Of a stretch of 64,000 nucleotides of DNA, positions 17,326 through 25,752 are shown piece by piece. Below the pieces are notes generated by a model, which ran no database searches, was not told where the DNA came from, and saw nothing but the letters and a program-made list of their open reading frames with translations. Origin of the DNA: Alphaproteobacteria bacterium (GTDB taxonomy: Bacteria > Pseudomonadota > Alphaproteobacteria > CACIAM-22H2); contig JAFKFM010000006.1 in assembly GCA_017308135.1 (NCBI GenBank), forward strand, positions 437,724 through 501,723, given 5' to 3'. Within the stretch, counting starts at the first letter, position 1. Each line of letters starts with the position of its first letter. A program made the position numbers and the translations under genes.

Positions 17326-17942
17326 GGGACGAGCGCGCCGTTCGCGCGCAAGAAGCCCAGCAACGGCAACAACGGCATGCCCAGCACGGTGAAGTAATCG
17401 CCATCGACGCGCGTGAACAACTGCGCGCCCAGCCCTTCGAGCTGATAGGCGCCCACACTTCCCAGTGCCGCATCGCCCGTCGCGTCAAGATAGGTTTCGA
17501 TGAATTCGTCCGTCAAGATACGGACAGTCAGCTTGGCGCTGTCAACATGATGCCAAACGCGCACCATGTTGCGATAGGCGACGGCCGCACTGACCAGACG
17601 ATGCGTCTTGCCCGAGAAAGCGCGCAAATGCGCGGCGGCATGCGCGCGATCGATGGGCTTGTCGAACCACACGCCGTTGCAATCCAGCATCTGGTCGCAG
17701 CCGATGACGATGGCGCCGGGAAATTTCTCGGCGATGCGCCGCGCCTTGGCTTCGGCGAGTTTGACGGCCGCGTCCTCGACCTTGGCGCCCTCGGCACGCA
17801 TGGCGAGTTTGATCTCGTCCTCGTCGACGCGCGCAGGGTAGGTTTCGACATGCACGCCCGCGTCTTCCAGCATTTTGCGCCGCGCCGCACTTTGCGAGGC
17901 GAGCACGATCGGCGGGCCGTTTTCGAGTTGCAGTTTCGTCAT
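17322..17942 (-). CDS. maf: Maf-like nucleotide pyrophosphatase
   Basis: 206 aa. Begins with the family signature 'IVLASQSAARRKMLEDAGV', then 'VIGCDQMLDCNGVWFDKP' and 'GAYQLEGLGAQLFTRVDGDYFTVLGMPLLPL'. Maf proteins hydrolyse non-canonical or modified nucleoside triphosphates and influence septum formation. ATG 17942 overlaps the ppsR stop as ATGA. In alphaproteobacteria a maf gene typically sits between ppsR and aroE. Confidence 0.94.
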   Translation of the reverse strand: MTKLQLENGPPIVLASQSAARRKMLEDAGVHVETYPARVDEDEIKLAMRAEGAKVEDAAVKLAEAKARRIAEKFPGAIVIGCDQMLDCNGVWFDKPIDRAHAAAHLRAFSGKTHRLVSAAVAYRNMVRVWHHVDSAKLTVRILTDEFIETYLDATGDAALGSVGAYQLEGLGAQLFTRVDGDYFTVLGMPLLPLLGFLRANGALVP

Positions 17943-18787
17943 TTCGGGGCGGCTTTCTCGCGCCGTTCTTGAACCATGGTCATGATCTGCGCGGCCGTTT
18001 CCTCGATCGAGCGGCGGGCGACGTCGATCACCGGCCAGCCTTGCGAACCGAAGAAGCGTCGCGCCTCGGCGACTTCGCTTTTGACTTTGTCGAGGTCGGT
18101 ATAGTCGGTTTCGCGGTTCTCGTTGAGAATATTGAGCCGGTTGCGCCGCAGCTGCACCAAAATCGTGGGATCGTTGGTGAGGCCGACGAAGATCGGCGGC
18201 TCGGCGCTGTCGATCAATTCGTCGATTTCCGACGGCAAGCGCACGCCGGGCACGTAAGGCACGTTCGCCGCCTTCACGCCGCGATTGGCGAGATAGATGC
18301 AAGTCGGCGTTTTGGACGTGCGGCTGACGCCGATCAGGATGACCTCCGCTTCGGTCAAGCCATGCGTCGACATGCCGTCGTCATGCGCCATCACCCAGTT
18401 GATCGCGTCGATGCGCCGGAAATACTCGGCGTCGAGCGCGTGCTGCCGACCCGGCAGATTGCGCGTTTTGAGACCGAGATAATTCGACAACGCACCCATC
18501 GTCGGATCGAGAACCGGGATATAGGGCACGCCCAGCGCGCGGCAGCCTTCTTCCAACGCGGCGCGCGCATGTTGTTCGATCAACGTGTAGAGCACGACGC
18601 CCTTGTTCGCGGCGATGCCGGAGAGCACGCGTTCGATCTGCCGGTCCGAGCGTACCATCGACCACATATGCTCGACGGGCTCGACCTCTTCGAACTGCAC
18701 GAGACACGCGCGCGCGATGCCGATGAGCGTTTCGCCGGTCGCGTCGGAGACGAGATGCAGATGGAATCGTTTGATGTCGTCGGACAT
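17939..18787 (-). CDS. ppsR: PEP synthase/PPDK regulatory kinase-phosphorylase (DUF299)
   Basis: 282 aa. Bifunctional regulator that inactivates pyruvate phosphate dikinase or PEP synthase by ADP-dependent phosphorylation and reactivates it by phosphorolysis. Signatures: 'FHLHLVSDATGETL', the P-loop-like 'LIGVSRTSKTPTCIYLA', 'PYVPGVRLP' and 'FVGLTNDPTIL'. This is the RP001-type gene that flanks the origin opposite hemE in Caulobacter and Rickettsia, which is important for interpreting the next block. Confidence 0.94.
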   Translation of the reverse strand: MSDDIKRFHLHLVSDATGETLIGIARACLVQFEEVEPVEHMWSMVRSDRQIERVLSGIAANKGVVLYTLIEQHARAALEEGCRALGVPYIPVLDPTMGALSNYLGLKTRNLPGRQHALDAEYFRRIDAINWVMAHDDGMSTHGLTEAEVILIGVSRTSKTPTCIYLANRGVKAANVPYVPGVRLPSEIDELIDSAEPPIFVGLTNDPTILVQLRRNRLNILNENRETDYTDLDKVKSEVAEARRFFGSQGWPVIDVARRSIEETAAQIMTMVQERREKAAPK

Positions 18788-19212
18788 TCAGGACCGGGGA
18801 TTATGGGGACCGCGGGGATAAACAGGGGTGTCATCCACAGGGGTCGAAAATCGGTCCCGAGACCCGTACACGTCAAGCCCGGCTTGACCCCATGGGGAAG
18901 GTCACAATCGGCATTCCGGGGATAACTGGGAAAACCGGGCGGTTTTGAATCTATCCCCGATTCACCCGTCGCTGTGATTCACAGCCCGTATGCTTCTGAA
19001 TCGTCCGGGGCACGATGCTTTCCGGCAGTTGACCAAGCGATGATCCACATGCCGGCGACGCCCGTCGTTTCCACCGGACAAGACGACTAAAGGCCTGCGT
19101 CCCCGGTATCCACAGGCACCCATCCACTACCTCATCCTTTTAAGAATCTTATCTTTATGTTGGTTCCTTCGGAGCCGCGTGGCTACACTCCGCCCATTCT
19201 TGCGAGCAGGCC
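18788..19212. other. oriC: Candidate chromosomal replication origin (oriC)
   Basis: A 425-base gene-free block between ppsR (leftward) and hemE (rightward), the same neighbours as the Caulobacter, Rickettsia and Wolbachia origins. DnaA-box-like 9-mers: TCATCCACA (18831), TGATTCACA (18975), TGATCCACA (19041, identical to the Caulobacter G-box as I recall it) and GTATCCACA (19106). A second repeated 9-mer, CGGGGATAA or one-base variants, is at 18795, 18813, 18917 and inverted at 18951. An AT-rich tract at about 19137-19163 could be the unwinding element. A 7-bp inverted repeat lies at 18872-18888. TTGGTT (19160) and TACACT (19184) could form the hemE promoter. Core genes run mostly away from this point on both sides. 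Confidence 0.72.
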
Positions 19213-20265
19213 ATGTTGACCCAACCAAAATCTTTCGTGCGCGCGATCCGAGGCGAAATTCAAGCGCGGCCGTGTTTCTGGCTGATGCGCCAGGCCGGCC
19301 GCTATTTGCCCGAATATCGCGCAACCCGGGCGCAAGCGAAGGGGTTCGTCGATCTGTGTTTACGCCCCGATTTGGCGACCGAGATCACGTTGCAGCCGAT
19401 CCGGCGCTACGGCATGGACGCGGCGATTTTGTTTTCGGACATTCTGATGATCCCGCACGGGCTCGGCCAAAAGCTCGAGTTCAAGGAAGGCGAAGGCCCG
19501 GTGCTGGAACCGGTGACCGACGCCGGAGGGATCGCGGCCCTGGAAAAGGGGCTCGATGGCAGTCTTGAAAAGCTCGGGCCGATTTTCGAGACCGTCTCGC
19601 GGGTCAAAGCGGCCTTGCCGCTGGATACGGCGCTGATCGGCTTTGCGGGCGCCCCTTGGACCGTCGCGACCTACATGGTCGAAGGCGGCGGTTCGAAAGA
19701 TTTTGCGAAGGTCCGTTTGCTTGCTGCGCGCGATCCAGCACTGTTCGAAAAGCTGATCGATTTGCTGGTCGAAGCGACGACGCGCTATTTGTCGCGCCAG
19801 GTCGAAGCCGGGGCCGAAGTCCTTCAGCTTTTCGATACCTGGGCCGGCGTATTGCCCGAAGACGAATATCAGCGCTGGGCGATCGAGCCGGTGAAGGAAA
19901 TCATCGCCCGGATCCGCGAACGGCACCCATCGATCCCGATCATCTATTTCCCGAAGGGCTCGGGAATGCTTTACACCCACGCGGCCGCGGAAACGGGCGC
20001 GGATGCGCTGGGCATCGATACATCCGTGCCGATGGAATTCGCCAAGCTGTTGCAGCACCAGGTGACGGTGCAAGGCAATCTCGATCCCATCAAACTCGCT
20101 GCCGGCGGCAAGGCGATGGAGGATTCGATCAATCGGATCCTCGCGGCGCTCGCGGGCGGCCGGTTCGTGTTCAATCTCGGCCACGGCGTTATTCCGCAAA
20201 CGCCGCCCGAACATGTCGCGCGTCTGGCAGAGATCATTCGCGGCTGGCGCCACCGGGCGAATTGA
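19213..20265 (+). CDS. hemE: Uroporphyrinogen decarboxylase
   Basis: 350 aa. Decarboxylates uroporphyrinogen III to coproporphyrinogen III in heme synthesis. Signature 'CFWLMRQAGRYLPEYR' with the two catalytic arginines, 'AAILFSDILMIPHGLG' (catalytic Asp), 'GFAGAPWTVATYMVEG' and 'FNLGHGVIPQTPPEHV' are all present. Length is normal. The stop overlaps the hemH start by one base (TGATG). First gene on the right side of the candidate origin. Confidence 0.97.
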   Translation: MLTQPKSFVRAIRGEIQARPCFWLMRQAGRYLPEYRATRAQAKGFVDLCLRPDLATEITLQPIRRYGMDAAILFSDILMIPHGLGQKLEFKEGEGPVLEPVTDAGGIAALEKGLDGSLEKLGPIFETVSRVKAALPLDTALIGFAGAPWTVATYMVEGGGSKDFAKVRLLAARDPALFEKLIDLLVEATTRYLSRQVEAGAEVLQLFDTWAGVLPEDEYQRWAIEPVKEIIARIRERHPSIPIIYFPKGSGMLYTHAAAETGADALGIDTSVPMEFAKLLQHQVTVQGNLDPIKLAAGGKAMEDSINRILAALAGGRFVFNLGHGVIPQTPPEHVARLAEIIRGWRHRAN

Positions 20266-21314
20266 TGCGGAAGATCGCCGTCGTCCTGTTTAATCTCGGC
20301 GGCCCGGATTCACCCGACGCGGTGAAGCCGTTTCTGTTCAACCTGTTCAACGATCCGGCGATCATTAGCGTTCCGAATCCGTTTCGCTGGTTGCTGGCGA
20401 AATTGATCTCCGGCCGCCGGGCGCCGAAAGCGCGCGGCATCTACGATCTGATCGGCGGGTCCTCGCCGTTGCTGGCGAATACCCAGGCCCAAGCGCGCGC
20501 ATTGGAAGCCACCCTCGCCGATCTCGGCGCCGTCAAATGCTTCGCGGCGATGCGCTATTGGCATCCATTGACCGAAGGTGCGGCGCTGGCCGTGCGTGAA
20601 TTCGGGCCCGAGCGCATCGTGCTGCTGCCGCTTTATCCGCAGTATTCGACGACGACGACGGGCAGCTCGAAGAAGGCTTGGGATCGCGCGGCGGCGCGAT
20701 TGGGCTTGAACGCGCAGACCGCGTCGGTGTGCTGCTATCCGACGGAACCGGGTTTCGTGAAAGCGGTCGCCGATTTGATCCGGCCGCATTACGACGCCGC
20801 GTCCGCGCATGGCAAGCCGCGCGTCCTGTTCTCCGCGCATGGTTTGCCGAAAAAAGTGATCGACGCGGGCGATCCCTACAAGGTTCAAGTCGAGCGCACC
20901 GCCGCCGCGATCGTCGCGGAATTGGGCATTCCCGATCTCGATTCCGTCGTTTGCTATCAAAGCCGCGTCGGTCCGCTCGAATGGATCAAGCCCTATACGG
21001 AAGCCGAGATCGAACGCGCGGGCAAAGATAAGGTGCCGCTGGTCGTCGTGCCCGTCGCGTTCGTGTCCGAGCATTCGGAAACGCTGGTCGAGCTCGACAT
21101 CGAGTATCGCGAAAAAGCGCATGAAGACGGCGTGCCGCATTACGAGCGCGTCCCCACGGTCGGCACGCATCCGGCGTTTGTCGAAGGCCTCGCCAAGATC
21201 GTGCGCGCGGCGGTGAGCGGCCCGGCCCGCGAATGCGCGGCGGACGGGCAAGGCCGCCTGTGCCCCGCCGAATGCGGCAAATGCCCGCTTAAAGCTTCGT
21301 CGCCGTCTGGCTAA
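20265..21314 (+). CDS. hemH: Ferrochelatase
   Basis: 349 aa. Inserts Fe(II) into protoporphyrin IX. 'VVLFNLGGPDSPDAVKPFLFNLF' at the N-terminus, 'LLPLYPQYSTTTTGSS', metal-site His in 'VLFSAHGLPKKVIDAGDPY', 'CYQSRVGPLEWIKPYTE' and 'VPVAFVSEHSETLVELDIEY' are intact. The C-terminal tail has four cysteines within about 25 residues ('ECAADGQGRLCPAECGKCP'), possibly [2Fe-2S] ligands as in other iron-sulfur ferrochelatases. ATG 20265 follows the family N-terminus; a far longer open frame upstream is an artefact inside hemE. Confidence 0.96.
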   Translation: MRKIAVVLFNLGGPDSPDAVKPFLFNLFNDPAIISVPNPFRWLLAKLISGRRAPKARGIYDLIGGSSPLLANTQAQARALEATLADLGAVKCFAAMRYWHPLTEGAALAVREFGPERIVLLPLYPQYSTTTTGSSKKAWDRAAARLGLNAQTASVCCYPTEPGFVKAVADLIRPHYDAASAHGKPRVLFSAHGLPKKVIDAGDPYKVQVERTAAAIVAELGIPDLDSVVCYQSRVGPLEWIKPYTEAEIERAGKDKVPLVVVPVAFVSEHSETLVELDIEYREKAHEDGVPHYERVPTVGTHPAFVEGLAKIVRAAVSGPARECAADGQGRLCPAECGKCPLKASSPSG

Positions 21315-21570
21315 GCCGGCGCAAGGCGGGGTGGAATTCCCCCGGCCCGAGCGCACGCATCCAATCGTCCCAATCGGCGGCCATCTCGACCAGCGTATCG
21401 CTGATCGGATTGACCGGCAGCGTCTCGGTCCACGCCGCCAGCGGGCCGGAGCCGAGAACAAGCATCGCCAGTGTCGCCGCGACGATCGCGATCGAGACGT
21501 CACGTAACGGGCGCGCAGGCGCACCGGCAACAGGCTCGATCGGCGGGCGATATTGGATGATGCGCTTCAT
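21289..21570 (-). CDS. Small membrane protein downstream of the MBOAT gene
   Basis: 93 aa, not recognised. One hydrophobic segment at about residues 26-47 ('VSIAIVAATLAMLVLGSGPLAAW') follows a basic, Pro-rich N-terminus; the outer part 'NPISDTLVEMAADWDDWMRALG' is acidic. One base separates its ATG from the MBOAT stop, and its 3' end overlaps hemH by 26 bases on the opposite strand. It is plausibly an accessory subunit of the acetylation module, by position only. Confidence 0.6.
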   Translation of the reverse strand: MKRIIQYRPPIEPVAGAPARPLRDVSIAIVAATLAMLVLGSGPLAAWTETLPVNPISDTLVEMAADWDDWMRALGPGEFHPALRRLSQTATKL

Positions 21571-21571
21571 G

Positions 21572-22954
21572 TCAGAACTGGAAATAGATGAAAGGCGCGA
21601 CGCCCGCCGGGCCGATCGCGTCGATGGCGACGATCGCGGCCCCCAGCGCCAGCCCTTGCGCCCAGGCCGGCAGGTCCATGACGCGCGCCTCGGCGCGCGC
21701 CAGACGATCCTTGGGCAGGAATTGGCTGGCGATGCCAAGCGCGATCAGAATCATCACGAAGCCGCTGGCATGGACCGGCAAGGCGAGGTGTTGCAGCCCC
21801 GCGAGATAGTCGAGCGCCTTGCCCGAATCGCCCGCGCGGAAGAACACCCAGGTGACGCAAACGAAATGGAAGGTCAGCGCGGTCGCCAAGGCGCGCGGCA
21901 AGGCGATGGGCCAAGCGCGCGCGATGATCAGGGCCGCACCGTGCAACGCGCCCCAGATCACGAAGTGCCACGCAGCCCCGTGCCAGAGCCCGCCCAGCAG
22001 CATCACGAGGGCGAGGTTCGCATAAGTGCGCGCCCCCCCCGCATCGCCACCGAGCGGGATATAGAGATAGTCGCGCAGCCAGCTCGATAGCGAGATATGC
22101 CAGCGCTTCCAGAATTCCGACGGCGAGGCCGCGCGATAGGGCTGGTCGAAATTGACCGGGAAGCGATAGCCGAGCAAGGCGGCGACACCGACCGCGATAT
22201 CGGTATAGGCGGAGAAGTCGCAATAGATCTGCAGCGCATAGGCGTACATGCCGAGCAGCAGATCGCCCGCCTTGTAGAGCGACGGATCGCGGAACATCTC
22301 GTCGGCTTGCAGGCCGGCAAGCCATGTCGCGACGAAGACCTTCTTGAACAGACCGACCGCGATCAGCAGGAAGGCGCGCGTCATCGCGATGCGGGTCGCA
22401 TCGGCCGGGGCGGCGATCTGCGGCAGGAAATGGGCGGCGCGCACGATCGGCCCCGCGACGAGCTGCGGGAAGAACGACAGATACAGCGCCATGTCGAGCA
22501 AGCCGGCGGCTTGGTGCACATGACCGCGATGGATGTCCACGAGATAGGAGATCGCGTGGAAGGTGAAGAACGAGATCGCAACCGGCACCACGAGCGACAG
22601 CAGCGGCAGATCACGCCCAAGGCCGGCGGCGTTCAACAGGCCTTCGAGCGAGAGCAGGAAGAAATCGGCGTATTTGAAAAAGCCGAGAACGACAAGATTG
22701 AGGGCGACCGCGCCGAGCAGGATGGGTTTGCGCGCTTCTTCATCCGGCGTGTTGGCGAGGGCGCGGCCGACCGCCCAGTTGCCGACGCTCGACAGCGCCA
22801 GCAATACGCAAAACCGCCAGTCCCACATCGCATAGAAGCCGTAGCTGGCGGCGACCAGCAGCAGCTTGCGGCTATCGGTGCGTTTGGCGAGGGCCCAGCT
22901 GGCGAAGAACACGGCCAGGAAGAACAGGCCGAAATTCAGCGTCGGGAACAACAT
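21572..22954 (-). CDS. MBOAT family O-acyltransferase (AlgI/DltB-like)
   Basis: 460 aa, about 11 hydrophobic segments. Polytopic inner-membrane acyltransferase that moves acetyl groups across the membrane onto exported polysaccharide. Family motifs: 'LNFGLFFLAVFFASWAL' start, 'YFYAMWDWRF'-like 'SYGFYAMWDWRF', 'VPVAISFFTFHAISYLVDIHRG', 'SPSEFWKRWHISLSSWLRDYL' and the catalytic His in 'LGGLWHGAAWHFVIWGALHG'. It is the second-last gene of a leftward four-gene unit with two SGNH-type proteins, the arrangement used for alginate or cellulose O-acetylation. Confidence 0.93.
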   Translation of the reverse strand: MLFPTLNFGLFFLAVFFASWALAKRTDSRKLLLVAASYGFYAMWDWRFCVLLALSSVGNWAVGRALANTPDEEARKPILLGAVALNLVVLGFFKYADFFLLSLEGLLNAAGLGRDLPLLSLVVPVAISFFTFHAISYLVDIHRGHVHQAAGLLDMALYLSFFPQLVAGPIVRAAHFLPQIAAPADATRIAMTRAFLLIAVGLFKKVFVATWLAGLQADEMFRDPSLYKAGDLLLGMYAYALQIYCDFSAYTDIAVGVAALLGYRFPVNFDQPYRAASPSEFWKRWHISLSSWLRDYLYIPLGGDAGGARTYANLALVMLLGGLWHGAAWHFVIWGALHGAALIIARAWPIALPRALATALTFHFVCVTWVFFRAGDSGKALDYLAGLQHLALPVHASGFVMILIALGIASQFLPKDRLARAEARVMDLPAWAQGLALGAAIVAIDAIGPAGVAPFIYFQF

Positions 22955-24295
22955 TTAGCGGGCCCGATTCCACGCGTCGTAATTCGCCATCAGATCTTCG
23001 AAGAGCCGTTCGGCGACGGCCGAATAGCCCAGTGTAGTGAAATGCACGTGATCGGCGCGCGCCAGCGGCGGATTGGCGCGCACCCAGCGGCGCATGGAAT
23101 CCGCGCCGCCCATCGAGCCCCACCAATCCCAAAACTCGTAACCGAGCTTGGGCGCGTTGGCGATTTGGATGTCGCGCACCAGCGCGATATTGGCGGGGGT
23201 GGCCCAATTGCAGGCAAGGCCCTGGCAGCGCGGATCGGATTTGCGCGCCGCATCTGGCGGACCGACGACCAGCACCGACGCGTTGGGCACAGCGGCATGC
23301 ACCGCGCGCACGCGCTGCGCCAAAGCTTCGGTATAGCTCGCGGCGTCCAGATCGTTGCGGAAGCCCTCGTTCGTGCCGAAAACGAGGATGACGAGCGACG
23401 GTTCGCGCGCCGCAAGCTCAGCCGCGGCCGCGGCTTCGTCCCAGCGCAAGGTGGTGAGGTAACTTGCCCCCACGACGCCGAGAGAATCGTAGACCAGCCC
23501 CCGCATCGCGCGCTCGATCCCCCAGCCCAACAGCGTGACCGGTTTGCGATCGAGCGTGGTGATGCGCAATGTGCGCGAACCCGACGGCACGTCGCGGCGG
23601 AAGATCTGCACCGGCCCGCGCAGTGTGCTTGTGTCGAGGGTTGCGAGATCGCGGCCATCGACGGAGATGCGCACGCGCCCGCCATTGGGCTGCGGGCGCA
23701 AGGCGACGAAAATCTCGTCGAAGCCGCGCTCGTCGGTCGTATCGAGGGCGAGCGACGCGCCCGCCGCCCCGGTCTTGGCGGCGATGCCCGCGAGCGAGAA
23801 CGGGCCGCTGGAACGCTGGTTCAGCGAGAATTCGTAGGCCCAGCGGCCGGTCTCCTGGATGGTCAGGCCCGCATGGCGCACGGTGGGATAAGGCTTGCCC
23901 GGCGGCATCCAGCCGCGACCGGCCGAACCGAAGCGCTGTTGAAGGAGTTCGCGCAGGCGTGCGCTCATCACATCGCCCGCCGTGTGGCTGTCGCCGATCT
24001 GGACGATACTCACCCGCCGCCGCACGCCTGTTTCGAGCGATGCGAGATCGGCGAAGAACGGGTCGAGCCGGCTGGTATTGCGCGGGATCACACGCGGGCG
24101 CGCCGCCCCCGGCACCATCGCCGCCATCAGATCCGTCGCCAGCGGCGCGAAGCTTTCGTCGGCCGGCGGCAAGGGCACGCTTATCGCGGGGGTTGTCGGC
24201 GACGAAGGGGGTGCGGCCGGTTGTTGTGCCGCACAGCTCGCCAGCAACAGGAAGGCGAGGCACGCGGGCCCCAAACGACCGCGTGCGAAGATCAT
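22955..24295 (-). CDS. SGNH/GDSL-hydrolase-fold lipoprotein, probable polysaccharide O-acetylation partner
   Basis: 446 aa. Lipoprotein signal with 'LLLASC' (C21). SGNH blocks: 'VSIVQIGDSHTAGDVMSARL' (block I Ser), 'LVILVFGTNEGFRND' (block III Gly/Asn), and 'ARADHVHFTTLGYSAVAERLF' (block V Asp/His). Between residues 175 and 275 is a beta-rich insert, probably a carbohydrate-binding-like domain. It abuts the MBOAT gene with no gap. It likely completes acetyl transfer to a glycan in the periplasm, like AlgX or AlgJ, but hydrolysis is also possible. Confidence 0.85.
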   Translation of the reverse strand: MIFARGRLGPACLAFLLLASCAAQQPAAPPSSPTTPAISVPLPPADESFAPLATDLMAAMVPGAARPRVIPRNTSRLDPFFADLASLETGVRRRVSIVQIGDSHTAGDVMSARLRELLQQRFGSAGRGWMPPGKPYPTVRHAGLTIQETGRWAYEFSLNQRSSGPFSLAGIAAKTGAAGASLALDTTDERGFDEIFVALRPQPNGGRVRISVDGRDLATLDTSTLRGPVQIFRRDVPSGSRTLRITTLDRKPVTLLGWGIERAMRGLVYDSLGVVGASYLTTLRWDEAAAAAELAAREPSLVILVFGTNEGFRNDLDAASYTEALAQRVRAVHAAVPNASVLVVGPPDAARKSDPRCQGLACNWATPANIALVRDIQIANAPKLGYEFWDWWGSMGGADSMRRWVRANPPLARADHVHFTTLGYSAVAERLFEDLMANYDAWNRAR

Positions 24296-24296
24296 G

Positions 24297-25064
24297 TCAG
24301 CGCGGCTGGGCGGTTTCGGGCAAGCGCGCCGAGGCTTCCGCCTGGCCCGCTTCGAAACGCCGGATCGCGGCCATCGCCTTGTTGGCGATGATGTCGTAGC
24401 CCGTGCCGATGAAATGCAAGCCATCGTCGCCGCGCACTTGCAGGCGCCGCCCGTCGGCACTGGCGAGATGCGTCGTGAACGCGCCCTCCGGCCCCAGGAA
24501 ATCGTCGTAGATCGGCACGAAGGCGATGCGCGCGCGCGCGGCCGCTTCGGCGTAAAGCGAGGTCAGATGCTTGGCGCCGTCGTTCTGTTCGGGTTTGCGG
24601 AACACCGGCAAGCCGATCCACACGACGTCGTCCGCCTTGGCGCGCAAGCGCGCGATCAGCTGGTCGATGCGCTTGGCGTAGGCCGCGTTCCACGCGTCGG
24701 TGCCGTAGACGCGCCCGCGCCGGTCGTCGCGAAAATCGCGCATGTCGTTCAGGCCGAACATGACCACGACATGGCGCGCGGGGTTCGCGTCGAAATCGGC
24801 GTCGATCTGGTCGAGCCAGGCCGAAAAATCGGAGCGCGTCAGACCCGTGCCGATCGACGAACGCCGCGTGGCGATCCAGCCGCCGGGCTCGCGCTTCAAG
24901 CTGCGGGTGAACGCGTCCCACACGCCATCGGCGAGGGAATCGCCATAGACGGCGATATTGCGCGTGGGGCTTTGCGCGCCGGCGGGCGAAACCGCGGCGA
25001 ATGCAAAGGCCAGGAATGTCAGGGCACCCGCCCAGCGGGTGAAAAATCCGGAAAAGCGCCGCAT
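24297..25064 (-). CDS. SGNH hydrolase-like exported protein (DUF459 type)
   Basis: 255 aa from ATG 25064, preceded by GAGAT; an upstream in-frame GTG at 25094 would add 10 residues before the signal peptide. Sec signal ends near 'VSPAGAQS'. SGNH motifs: 'NIAVYGDSLADGVW' (Ser block I), 'VVVMFGLNDMRDF' (block III) and 'DDGLHFIGTGYDIIANK' (Asp/His). One base separates it from the lipoprotein gene, so it heads the acetylation operon. Probably a second periplasmic acetyltransferase or esterase. Confidence 0.82.
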   Translation of the reverse strand: MRRFSGFFTRWAGALTFLAFAFAAVSPAGAQSPTRNIAVYGDSLADGVWDAFTRSLKREPGGWIATRRSSIGTGLTRSDFSAWLDQIDADFDANPARHVVVMFGLNDMRDFRDDRRGRVYGTDAWNAAYAKRIDQLIARLRAKADDVVWIGLPVFRKPEQNDGAKHLTSLYAEAAARARIAFVPIYDDFLGPEGAFTTHLASADGRRLQVRGDDGLHFIGTGYDIIANKAMAAIRRFEAGQAEASARLPETAQPR

Positions 25065-25262
25065 CTTGATCTCACGAAGGGTGTCCTTCGGCACCCGTCC
25101 TAATGCCCCTGTTCACATTACAGGACAGTTCCGTCGCAGGACGGATCGGCATTGCGTCGTTGGATATTGCGCGGCTCGGTGCGCGGATATAGTGAAACAC
25201 GCGAATGCGGCGGACAAGTGGCATTCCGTTCGCCGCGCGCGAATTTTTCGAAAGGGCCGGTC

Positions 25263-25715
25263 GTGTTCGAGACCATTCAGGAAATCGTCTACGTCGCCTA
25301 TGACTGGATCAAGTGGTTGCACGTCGTCTCGGTGATGGCGTGGATGGCGGGGCTGCTCTATCTGCCGCGCCTGTTCGTCTATCACTGCGCGGCACCGGCG
25401 GGCACGCACACCTCCGAGACGTTCAAGGTCATGGAGCGCCGCTTGCTGCGCGCGATCATGGGACCGGCGATGATCGCGACCTGGGTGTTCGGCCTGCTGC
25501 TGGCCAGCGTCCAGGATTGGACGTCCGGCTGGCTGATCGCGAAATTCGTGCTGGTCCTGATCTTGAGTTGGCACCACCATGCCCAGGCGCGCTGGCGCAA
25601 GGATTTCGAGGCCGATCGCAACACGCGGCCCGCGCGCTTCTACCGGATCCAGAACGAGATCCCGACCCTTCTGATGATCCTGATCGTGCTGTTCGTGATC
25701 GTAAAACCGTTTTGA
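25263..25715 (+). CDS. hemJ: Protoporphyrinogen IX oxidase HemJ
   Basis: 150 aa from a GTG at 25263 with AAAGGG upstream; no ATG gives the family N-terminus. Four membrane helices. Conserved 'DWIKWLHVVSVMAWMAGLLYLPRLFVYH' (written here only in part as the family pattern K-x-L-H...M-A-G-L-L-Y-L-P-R), 'FKVMERRLLRAIMGPAM', 'WLIAKFVLVLILSWHHH' and 'RFYRIQNEIPTLLMILIV'. HemJ converts protoporphyrinogen IX to protoporphyrin IX just before HemH. In this lineage hemJ normally follows hemH; here the O-acetylation operon lies between them. Confidence 0.92.
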   Translation: MFETIQEIVYVAYDWIKWLHVVSVMAWMAGLLYLPRLFVYHCAAPAGTHTSETFKVMERRLLRAIMGPAMIATWVFGLLLASVQDWTSGWLIAKFVLVLILSWHHHAQARWRKDFEADRNTRPARFYRIQNEIPTLLMILIVLFVIVKPF

Positions 25716-25752
25716 ACGAAGGGGTTGCGACCCTCCGCCCGCGTTTGGGGGA

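Noticed and set aside
18872..18888. GTCAAGC-CCG-GCTTGAC inverted repeat as a terminator
   Set aside because: There is no T run on either strand and it lies beyond the 5' ends of both divergent genes, so it is more likely part of the origin region than a terminator.
22097..24391. 764-codon plus-strand open frame opposite the MBOAT and SGNH genes
   Set aside because: Reads as Arg/His/Gly-rich antisense of two real genes, with no recognisable fold.
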